From Leptidea sinapis (Eukaryota; Arthropoda; Insecta; Lepidoptera; Pieridae), in the NCBI RefSeq assembly GCF_905404315.1, contig NC_066294.1, forward strand, positions 9,449,501 through 9,513,500: 64,000 nt of DNA, given 5' to 3'. Under the pieces are notes generated by a model that did no database searches, was not told the origin of the DNA, and was given only the letters and a program-made list of their open reading frames with translations. The position numbers and the translations under genes were made by a program. Within the stretch, counting starts at the first letter, position 1, and each line of letters opens with the position of its first letter. Positions 59,301 through 64,000 of this stretch are shown one piece after another.

Positions 59301-61177
59301 TGATGGGAAAAAAAAGGATTCTTGAAAAACAAAAAAATCTGAGCGGCACTACAACTGAGACATTAGATGTTAAGTCTCATTTGCTCAGGAATTTCACTAG
59401 CTACGGTGCCCTTCAGACAAAACACAATAATGTTTACACATTACTGCTTCACGGCAGAAATAGGCGCCGTTGTGGTACCCATAATCTAGCAGGCATCCTG
59501 TGTAAATTTATCTCCCACACGGTGGCGCAACCAGTCGCGCCATCGTGGTGTCCGTAAGCTTCCCAACTAGACACCATACAGACACCAGAGTCATGACGCG
59601 TCCGAGCTGATCGCGCCACCAAATTGGTTGTGGAACCAAACGGACACCAGGTGAGTAACTCTCTATAGAGCTGTATATATTTTGTTGGTAGCGGCGACTG
59701 GCTGCGCCACCGTGGTGTCCCAGTGAAATATGAGCTATATTTGTTATTGAACACAACGAAAAAATAGCGGTGAACTGTTAACCTCTACTTTCACCAACAC
59801 ACTTAAACAAACCTTTGATAATTTATACGTCTAGATAGAATCTCTTGCTATGAGACAACCGATAAAAACAGACCAGGAATACTAGTTTAGTGTGCGTGAC
59901 AAGTGACGTAAGAACACTCGCGATTTGAATGACACTCACACTAATACAGTGTGCGTGCATTGCTCAAGTCGCTTTTTTCGACGTGTGATGACAGCTGTCA
60001 TAGTCTATGTAGACGTGAGAATTAACTAAAAATTTAATTATCATCTACGAGAATGTATCATCCGGAAAGCAAAAAGGTTTTAGAATTATATCTGTGGATA
60101 TTATGGTAATTTGAAAAAATAAAGAGATAAATAGTTAGTTGATTATGTAGATAGCTAAACAAATTACCAGGTCGGGAAGTTTCTGTGGTGGCTTATGCAT
60201 ATTAGAAGTATTCCGTGTCATCATCTTAGGCTAAAACAGACCAAACAATTATTTGGTGCGGTTACTTTTTTTTTATGGAATAGGAGGACAAACGAGCGTA
60301 TGAGTCACCTGCTGTTAAGTGGTCACCGCCGCCCACAATCTCTTGCAACACCAGAGGAATCACAGGAGCGTTGCCGGCCTTTAAGGAAGGTGTACGCGCT
60401 TTTTTTGAAGGTACCCATGTCGTATCGTCCCGCAAACACCGCACAAGGAAGTTCATTCCACAGCTTTGTAGTATGTGGAGGGCAAAACCAAATTGGCTTC
60501 GAAGAAGCTGGACGTCATAAATACAGTATGGAAATACTTCATGCCGGCCCACATTCCAGCGCTCTACAAGGCGCAGGTCCAGCCACGTATGGAGTATTGC
60601 TGTGATTTCTGGTCTGGTGCACCCCAGTATGAACCCGATCTATTTGACCGCGTGCAACGCAGGGCAGATAAAATTGTCAGGGACCTAGTGCTCCGTGAAC
60701 AGCTGGATCTCTTGGCGTTGCGTAGAGACGTCGATTCATTGTGTGTCTTCTACCGCATTTATAACGGGGAGTGTTCTGAAGAACTGTTTAACCTGATTCC
60801 TGCCGCCGAATTCCACCTTCACACGACACGCCACAAGTTAGGATATCATCCCAACCATCTGGATGAGTGGCGGTCTTCGACAGTGCGGTTCGCGTAAACC
60901 TTCCACGCTCCTGTGCTTCCTTTGGTGTTGCATGAGTATGTGGGAGGCGGTGATCATTTAACACCAGGTAACCCGTACGCTCTTTTTTTTTCCTTTTCCA
61001 TAAAAAAAGATGGAGACCTGTCCATCTCTCATCGCGGGGGGACTATAACAAATTAACTGTATAACTCACGATCTTCCCAGTTGGTACTGTGACTACTGGT
61101 CTCAGTGGTCTATTCGCAGCTACCGCATCAATGTTCTTTTCGATGTGATTTCTCTTACTTGCCGGATATAAGATTCT
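46565..61177 (-). CDS. Multi-exon gene for a coiled-coil protein, 935 residues visible, N terminus outside or unseen
   Basis: Exons in transcript order: 61177-61070, 58636-58522, 57577-57471, 55271-55106, 53858-53716, 50803-50673, 50210-50060, 49989-49807, 49542-49427, 49346-49099, 49030-48906, 48818-48697, 47808-47697, 47629-47399, 47314-46565 (stop TAG). All 14 junctions are GT-AG with matching phases, totalling 2808 nt with the stop. Residues 1-215 are mostly non-coiled (NHIEKNIDAVAANRPLRPVV, an acidic stretch, AELKIMNVGGLSPEQLLQLC). About 220-745 is nearly continuous coiled coil rich in Lys, Glu, Gln and Asn. About 746-935 is a hydrophilic, Ser/Lys/Asn/His-rich tail ending KLTGHRL. No membrane segment or signal peptide. 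No start codon fits before 61177 in this window, so the first exon(s) lie within unrecognised sequence or past 64000. The family is not recognised; long coiled-coil tether or scaffold proteins are the closest class. Confidence 0.85.
47399..47629 (-). CDS. Exon 14, - gene
   Basis: Acceptor TTTAATTTTTTAG, donor GTATGT, 77 codons in phase 0. Coiled coil KDTELQNKQKELSSYENDVQ. Confidence 0.9.
47697..47808 (-). CDS. Exon 13, - gene
   Basis: Acceptor CAATTTTTTCAG, donor GTAATT, phase 2 in and 0 out. The joined AGT codon gives QESDSKMVNYEEQLSSLKD. Confidence 0.85.
47809..48696. other. Intron 12 of the - gene: unassigned insert
   Basis: 888 bp against introns of about 70-85 bp around it. 47870-48590 differs in composition and carries GATTGATTGATTGATT at its left edge and a TATATATATA run near 48592, so it is probably an old mobile-element insertion, but I recognise no family. 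Confidence 0.4.
48697..48818 (-). CDS. Exon 12, - gene
   Basis: Acceptor AATAATTTTCAG, donor GTATTA, phase 0 in and 2 out. Encodes SEIKSKDDYIAALENKQSLL. Confidence 0.85.
48906..49030 (-). CDS. Exon 11, - gene
   Basis: Acceptor TTTAAATATTTCAG, donor GTATGA, phase 1 in and 0 out. Encodes YYQEIEKEYNILKSKLETAN. Confidence 0.85.
49099..49346 (-). CDS. Exon 10, - gene
   Basis: Acceptor CCAATGTTAACAACAG (weak pyrimidine tract, but the only phase-compatible one), donor GTATAT, phase 2 in and 1 out. Encodes KEDLEKRLEELSQTYNESVN and VDEKKRLEGIIESQCAQLVE. Confidence 0.85.
49427..49542 (-). CDS. Exon 9, - gene
   Basis: Acceptor ATTTAATTCAG, donor GTAAGT, phase 0 in and 2 out. Encodes NQKIQMDFDIELNKLTESIK. 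Confidence 0.85.
49807..49989 (-). CDS. Exon 8, - gene
   Basis: Acceptor CTTTTGTTGATGCAG, donor GTTAAT, 61 codons in phase 0. Long heptad run (MRQLERTVQQLQEQ). Confidence 0.9.
50060..50210 (-). CDS. Exon 7, - gene
   Basis: Acceptor CTTTTGTTTACAG, donor GTATTT, phase 2 in and 0 out. Encodes LRHEELTCEVSELNCKNSDL. Confidence 0.85.
50272..50648 (+). mobile_element. LINE 3' end filling an intron of the - gene
   Basis: Reads KVPATVQALSI, CFIKKWLGRKSYYSTAEYLN and DRTAWD, then the 3' UTR with AGAGTTTCTTGCGCCGCTTC and a tail of TGCCTTTTA repeats. It occupies about 377 of the 462 bp between exons 6 and 7, its tail ending about 25 bp from exon 6. Confidence 0.8.
50673..50803 (-). CDS. Exon 6, - gene
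   Basis: Acceptor TATTTCATTATAG, donor GTAAAT, phase 0 in and 2 out. Encodes LTKKIKEFSAENEMLQSSME. Confidence 0.85.
50886..51029. repeat. Small palindromic MITE
   Basis: About 144 bp with near-perfect terminal inverted repeats of about 30 bp (TTATTCATAAT and AGCGGACC/AGTCTGCT regions), almost no unique centre and TTA at both outer ends. One terminus recurs at 43522-43552. Confidence 0.8.
51235..51830 (+). mobile_element. Tc1-like transposon, internally deleted
   Basis: The open frame 51236-51550 joins the N-terminal MERRHLTANEMQRDVGML start directly to the C-terminal QSPDLNPIEHAWDMLQRRV block (the region of the last catalytic residue) and NRCRQVLNSRGCHTLY. The helix-turn-helix and the first catalytic aspartates are deleted. 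AAAAAAGTCTAAGCAACATG (complement) near 51795-51815 may be the right terminal repeat. No matching left end is seen. Confidence 0.8.
51870..52515 (+). mobile_element. LINE 3' end (NVNTRNRHKL family), longest copy
   Basis: Encodes LWGSAADINTFFVLQKRAIR and AIYNLGPNESLREKFKEIN, then VHKHIEEFSRNCDIHNVNTR and LVMPTTRLG. A stop then breaks it. The 3' end is AAATAAAAACATTTGAATTT. Confidence 0.8.
52516..53022. other. Intron 5 of the - gene, middle: nothing recognised
   Basis: No repeat or exon signal. Confidence 0.3.
53023..53245 (+). repeat. Rep-A copy, 5' part missing
   Basis: TAAGCATTATTGTGTTTCGG, GGCAAATGAGACTTACCATC and CAGCTGAACGTCCTACTCGT. Confidence 0.8.
53387..53475 (+). mobile_element. LINE-B extreme 3' end
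   Basis: GGCGGTGATCACTTAACAAC, CCCGTACGCTCGTTTGTCC and an A9 tail. Confidence 0.8.
53716..53858 (-). CDS. Exon 5, - gene
   Basis: Acceptor TAATTCAAGTTCCAG, donor GTAAAT, phase 1 in and 0 out. The joined GAT codon gives PAPDDTFTKDCLQIDMNKM. Contains RLEVIDWVDNL. Confidence 0.8.
53859..54599. other. Intron 4 of the - gene: nothing recognised
   Basis: AT-rich, without repeat match. Frames on both strands at about 54300-54540 lack splice context. Confidence 0.3.
54600..54830 (+). repeat. Rep-F copy with deleted tRNA-like core
   Basis: GTTGAGCAGGTTATCGACTG and GAAGCCACAACCTGAGAGTT, then CGAACGGTTGGCTCAG joined to CGTGTCCCGTATCGTT (the cloverleaf has lost its anticodon arm), then the start of the next unit (ATCCCAGAAGTGAGAGTTAT). 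Confidence 0.75.
55106..55271 (-). CDS. Exon 4, - gene
   Basis: Acceptor TTAATATTTAG, donor GTATAT, phase 0 in and 1 out. Encodes KLYAALRENHKTLTNMGQET and KIMNVGGLSPEQLLQLC, GC-rich and non-coiled. Confidence 0.85.
55455..55508. repeat. 27-bp tandem duplication
   Basis: Two copies of GTCGACTGTTTGCGTCGAC plus a GTCCCGC end, one mismatch, with GTCGAC repeated four times. Between exons 3 and 4 of the - gene. Confidence 0.85.
55509..56204. other. Intron 3 of the - gene, part: nothing recognised
   Basis: AT-rich. 55850-56000 slightly richer in GC, with no coding frame. Confidence 0.3.
56205..56545 (+). mobile_element. HEL: Helitron-like element
   Basis: Left end TAATATATAAAATTCTCGTG, right end ACAACGTTTGCTGGGTCAGT with TAGT. 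It contains the CCCCTAAATGTTAAGGACAA block also seen, diverged, at 57800. Confidence 0.7.
56845..57205 (+). mobile_element. HEL: Helitron-like element, second subfamily
   Basis: ATAAAAATGAATTGCTGTTC, CTCGAGAACGGCTGGACC and the end ACAACGTTTGCTGGGTCAGC with TAGT. The interior matches 27512-27893 in the first 130 bp. Confidence 0.75.
57206..57445 (-). repeat. SINE-G copy, near complete
   Basis: Inserted directly beside the HEL end. The - strand head TAGCCCAGTGGTTAGTGACC is intact, with B box GAGTTCAAATCCCGG. It ends 26 bp from exon 3. Confidence 0.8.
57471..57577 (-). CDS. Exon 3, - gene
   Basis: Acceptor AAAAATATAATTTTAG, donor GTTTGG, phase 1 in and 0 out. Encodes NMSYQEKMAVYEKWRGDMNQ. Confidence 0.8.
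57715..58000 (+). mobile_element. HEL fragment, diverged
   Basis: GAACCGATTAATATGAAATG and TGTGCATATCGGGTAGGTC match the 56205 copy. Termini not found. Confidence 0.55.
58112..58465 (+). repeat. Rep-J copy 2
   Basis: Same landmarks in the same order as 31704-32095. It lies in the intron between exons 2 and 3 of the - gene. Confidence 0.75.
58522..58636 (-). CDS. Exon 2 of the visible part, - gene
   Basis: Acceptor TAATGCTACAG, donor GTAAGT, phase 0 in and 1 out. A short helix (KRYEELEAELNTF) then an acidic stretch (DDCLDNSQEDLIFADYDNNI). Confidence 0.85.
58893..59080 (+). mobile_element. RTE-D 3' end
   Basis: TGCACCGACGATCTAGTCAA, GAGGGCAGCGCAGGACCGAT, ending with the GATGATGATGATGATGATGG tail. 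Confidence 0.85.
59195..59256 (+). repeat. MITE-H terminal fragment
   Basis: TTTATTCGTCTAGATAGTCT and CAACCGATGAAAACAAACCA, the first 60 bp of MITE-H. The Rep-A at 59258 begins where it breaks off. Confidence 0.65.
59258..59517 (-). repeat. Rep-A copy, internally deleted
   Basis: T-rich start, GGACGAGACGAGCAGG, then CACTAGCTACGGTGCCCTTC and CATAATCTAGCAGGCATCCT. Confidence 0.8.
59515..59720. repeat. MITE-like inverted repeat
   Basis: About 23-bp arms at 59516-59538 and 59692-59714 (CACGGTGGCGCAACCAGTCG against the complement of CGACTGGCTGCGCCACCGTG). GTGGTGTCC follows in direct orientation on both sides. The interior repeats GACACCA words. Confidence 0.65.
59811..60025 (+). repeat. MITE-H copy, near complete
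   Basis: GATAATTTATACGTCTAGAT at the left, then CTTGCTATGAGACAACCGAT, GTGTGCGTGCATTGCTCAAG, and an eroded right end GTCTATGTAGACGTGAGAAT. Confidence 0.75.
60268..60478 (-). mobile_element. LINE-B 3' end, left half of a head-to-head pair
   Basis: Complement of the family end (GGAATAGGAGGACAAACGAG, GTCGTATCGTCCCGCAAACA), broken off at GTAGTATGTGGA. Confidence 0.85.
60479..61010 (+). mobile_element. LINE-B copy, right half of the pair
   Basis: Reads AKPNWLRRSWTS-type and, in frame, KTKLASKKLDVINTVWKYFM, RMEYCCDFWSGAPQYEPDLF and VFYRIYNGECSEELFNLIPA. It then loses the PRTTKLWNELP block by an internal deletion after DEWRSSTVRFA and ends with TTCCATAAAAAAAG. Confidence 0.85.
61070..61177 (-). CDS. 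First visible exon, - gene
   Basis: Acceptor GCATTTTACATTCAG, donor GTGAGT, 36 codons in phase 0. Encodes ILYPASKRNHIEKNIDAVAA and NRPLRPVVTVPTGK. It has an acceptor and no usable Met at its head, so at least one exon lies upstream. Confidence 0.75.
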
Positions 61178-61679
61178 CTGAATGTAAAATGCGTGAAACG
61201 TTAATTAATTTATTGTTTATATGCATTTTTGTAAGTAAGAAGCGTATCAGGAACGTAAATTAAACGTAACTCTAATAGAGTACTAGAAGTCATGGATTTG
61301 TGCAGGCTTTGCGTTGGTGTGCTATGGTTATATCAAAAAAATAGAAGACCAAAAAAATTAAAATGGATTCAAATTTTAAATTCCTAATGATTGATACAAA
61401 TATATAAAAACATAAAATTAAATCAACAAGAACTGTTAAGTAGATTCACAGTCAAAGTGAGAGAGTCAAAGGAAACGGCGTAAGAATCACAGATTTTTTA
61501 TAAAATTTCATAAGTAATAATATTTTACATAAAATTCGCAATTGTCTAACAATATATTTGTTAACAAATATTTCGATCATTAATAGACGAGCCCAAAATC
61601 CAGATTTGATTTCACATTATGGTAAGAAATAAATATGGGTTGTTATAAAATTTGAGAGTCCAGGAAAAATTTACAAAAA
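61178..61679. other. Upstream of the first visible - exon: nothing recognised
   Basis: AT-rich. No frame with an ATG and a phase-0 donor was found here. Confidence 0.3.
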
Positions 61680-61860
61680 TAATAACAGATTCGTATCTAA
61701 GAGGTGGTAGTAGAAGAAAAGGGCGAGAAACTAAACGTTGGGAAGACGAAGTGAAAAGAGACGCCGGGCCTTAATGGATCCAAATAGTGAAAGACAGAGA
61801 GGCGTGGAAATCTTTAGAGGGGGCCTTTGTCGAAAGACAAGCTGTTTAACTGAACATATA
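61680..61860 (+). mobile_element. RTE-type 3' end, another subfamily
   Basis: GGGAAGACGAAGTGAAAAGA, GACGCCGGGCC and GAGGCGTGGAAATCTTTAGA give the RW-DD and DREAWKSLEGAFV-type C terminus. Confidence 0.65.
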
Positions 61861-62505
61861 ATTTAGATTTACAAGAGATTGATTGAAAAAGATTTTTTAC
61901 AAGAGACGGAAGATATGAAGAAGATATTGAATGTCCTGCAAAAATGTCTTAATGAACGGCCAGACTGTGCCAAAAGAGGCGCGAATGGCTGTCCATAATG
62001 GAGTGCTTGTTGTCACGTTAATGTACGGAAGTGAGAGTTAGGTATGGCAGAAGAAGCATAAAAGCAGAATTAACGCAGTTGAGATGCGATCACTGCGTAG
62101 TATGTGTGGGGTAAGACTGATTGATAAAATTCCGAATGCGGTAATACGAGCGCGCTGTGGTCTGAAAGAAGATGTTAAGAGTCTGAGAAAGGAATGCTGA
62201 AATGGTTTGGACACGTGGAGCGAATGACTGAAGAAATAATGAATTATCAAATATATAAGGCAAGTTTGTGTGGGTAAGTCGGTCGCGGGTGATCTCGTAG
62301 AATATTCGTCGACCAAATTGGGGACGTTTTGAGGAAAGGAAAGGTCTGAAGCACCCGCAACCGGCGAGCATGTACGAAAAGAGTTATAAATGTAGAGGAG
62401 GCGCATGAGGTTTGTAAGGATAGAAGCAAGTGGTAATCTATTGTCTCTGCCTACCCCGACGGGAAAAAGGCGTGAGTATGTGTGTGTGTGTGTATAATTT
62501 AGATT
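61861..62505 (+). mobile_element. LINE 3' end with a TG tail (LMYGSES family)
   Basis: Across frames: LVVTLMYGSES (then a stop), INAVEMRSLRSMCGVRLIDK, LKWFGHVERMTEE, ACTKRVINVEEAHEVCKDRS and KWXSIVSAYPDGKKA-like ends, then GTGTGTGTGTGTGTAT. Several stops and shifts. A known type of insect LINE C terminus; the clade is uncertain. Confidence 0.7.
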
Positions 62506-63103
62506 TTATATTTAGTAAAATATCCTTTATAAACTATTTGTGAACAGCTTCAAAGACTTATTTTATATGTTACGTTTATATCCTGAAGAGTATCGACTAT
62601 TGAAGAATATATCTCTATATAAGTGTTGATTGCATGTGCAACGCCACTCCTTCAGGTCATAAGAATGATATTTTAGATTGTGGCATATGTTGCAATATTG
62701 GAATTCGGCGGTAGGAATTTAGTCAAGTCAATAAGTGCTTATTTGTTTTTTCAACAGTGTCGGAATAATATGGATAAGGTGTCATTCGATTCGGAATCGC
62801 GTCTAGATCATAATCGGTAAAAACACAGTTCCACATGAAGAAACTGCAAAATTTATAAGCAATTTACTAAACAAAGAGTGTTTGATTCTTGCAAATACCT
62901 CAAAAACTAGTGAAGATTTTTGAAATCTAAAAACAGATTCATAAAGAGGATGAAATTTCATAGAAAAATTAAAAAAGCACTTGTTGACTGGACCTATTAG
63001 AACTAACAGCTCTTTTTAACAGTCCAAGTGTGTTGCTGGGAATTGTGCGAAAGAAGACACACAATGAAACATTGATTGTACGCAACGCCAATTGTATATA
63101 AGA
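62506..63103. other. No gene; tiny LINE-B piece at about 62697-62725
   Basis: TGGAATTCGGCGGTAGGAAT is a LINE-B word (complement of the IPAAEFH codons). The rest is AT-rich and unassigned. Confidence 0.4.
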
Positions 63104-63694
63104 ATCTTAGATGATTTGTACGTCTAGATAAACTTTGACGGCTGTGAAAACGTCGAAAAGGGTTGACAGTTTTTTTTTATGGAAAAAGGAGGACAAACGA
63201 GCGTACGGGTCACCTGGTGTTAAGTGATCACCGCCGCCCACATTCTCTTTCAACACCAGAAGAATCACAGGAGCGTTGCCGGCCTTTAAGGAAGGTGTAC
63301 GCGCTTTTTTTGGAGGTGCCCATGTCGTATCGTCCCGGAAACACCGCACAAGGAAGCTCATTCCACAGCTTTGTAGTACGTGGAAGAAAGCTCCTTGAAA
63401 AGCGCACAGTGGAGGACCGCCACATATCCAGATGGTGGGGATGATAGCCTAATTTGTGGCGTGTCGTGCGAAGGTGGAATTCGGCGGCAGGAATCAGGCG
63501 AAATAGCTCTTCGGAACACTCCCCGTGATAAATGCGGTAGAAGACAACTAATTTAACCCCTATTTTGAGTAATGCACTAACACTAACACAAAGTGACACA
63601 CAGATCGCGAGTGTAAGACGTAGCGTGTCACTAAAGTAATAAACCTGGCCTGTTTTCATCTAGAGCCTATCTAGACGCATAAATTATCTAAGAT
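63104..63694 (-). repeat. MITE-H copy with both terminal repeats, split by LINE-B
   Basis: 27-bp terminal inverted repeats at 63104-63130 and 63668-63694 (24 of 27 positions match, inner end CGTCTAGATA). Without the LINE insert (about 63171-63547) the element is about 214 bp, matching the 59811 copy. It defines the ends of the family. Confidence 0.8.
63171..63547 (-). mobile_element. LINE-B 3' end inserted in MITE-H
   Basis: T8 at the left, then the standard 3' region. The - strand frame reads FYRIYHGECSEELFRLIPAA and RSFLPRTTKLWNELPCAVFP. 5'-truncated at the FYRIYH block. Confidence 0.85.
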
Positions 63695-63774
63695 AAGGAT
63701 AATAATTTTCAAACGCTAAGATCCAATATAAATGTATTTTGCATTACTCCGATTAATAAGAAAGGATCGTCCAG

Positions 63775-64000
63775 TAGATTAGCTAAAATGATTTGAACAA
63801 TTTGTGTATTAAACCTAGAAGTGAGGGTTATCACTTTAAAAACATAACAAATTCTTTAGATTCACAAGAGCGACATCTCAAGTAATTTACCTAATATGAA
63901 AATATTGGGGTTGAGCAGTTTATCAACTGTAAAGTGGATCCTGTAGATGAGACCACAACCCGAGAGTTGAACATAGCATACAAGATTTTATGACGATACG
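63775..64000 (+). repeat. Rep-F body, running out of the window
   Basis: AATTTGTGTATTAAACCTAG, AATATTGGGGTTGAGCAGTT, GACCACAACCCGAGAGTTGA and GACGATACG. The next unit, a tRNA-like cloverleaf, would be expected just past 64000. Confidence 0.75.

Noticed and set aside
61070..61177. Kinesin neck or motor end upstream of the - gene coiled coil
   Set aside because: The layout (short basic stretch before a coiled coil) suggested a kinesin, but no motor motif such as a P-loop, SSRSH or LAGSE is visible in the window.

Overview
This is a eukaryotic, AT-rich, repeat-packed window, most likely from a lepidopteran insect (moth or butterfly). The reasons are small exons (66-255 bp, plus one 750-bp terminal exon) with GT-AG introns of 84 bp to 6 kb, tRNA-derived SINEs, Jockey/CR1-, R1- and RTE-type LINE fragments, mariner/Tc1 remnants and Helitron-like repeats of kinds I know from Lepidoptera. 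The species call is inference. There are no prokaryotic operons, CRISPR arrays or phage genes.

Layout. 1-18 kb holds no gene I can support. It is a field of decayed transposable elements, including one nearly intact Jockey-type LINE (6.2-8.3 kb), fragments of other LINEs, a mariner remnant and a 300-bp-period tandem repeat carrying a tRNA-like cloverleaf.

18.0-45.2 kb (+ strand) is one multi-exon gene. I assembled 17 exons whose reading phases all agree, plus a phase-compatible first exon at 18044-18083. Together they give an open protein of about 800 residues: a basic low-complexity N terminus, a compact middle part without heptads, and a long coiled coil.

46.5-61.2 kb (- strand) is a second multi-exon gene converging on the first, tail to tail. 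Its 15 phase-consistent exons give 935 residues, with the N terminus missing upstream: a mostly coiled-coil protein with a hydrophilic basic tail. I do not recognise either family. Both look like structural or scaffold coiled-coil proteins, and no function is claimed.

The 1.3 kb between the genes holds a perfect 26-bp inverted repeat, a MITE-like repeat, a Helitron-like end and a palindromic TTTATTAATAAA that is a poly(A) signal on both strands.

61.2-64 kb holds LINE pieces, a MITE split by a LINE, and another copy of the tRNA-like tandem family.

Introns of both genes carry the same repeat families. Local names used below: Rep-A (hairpin-rich short repeat with A tail), LINE-B (Jockey/CR1-like), RTE-D, SINE-G, Rep-F (tRNA-like tandem), MITE-H, Rep-J, MITE-K, Rep-L, HEL (Helitron-like). 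I found no convincing new multi-gene system. The most interesting structures are the convergent coiled-coil pair with its shared poly(A) palindrome, fold-back repeats touching splice sites, a roughly 500-bp perfect AAT array born inside a nested repeat, and the tRNA-like 300-bp tandem family.
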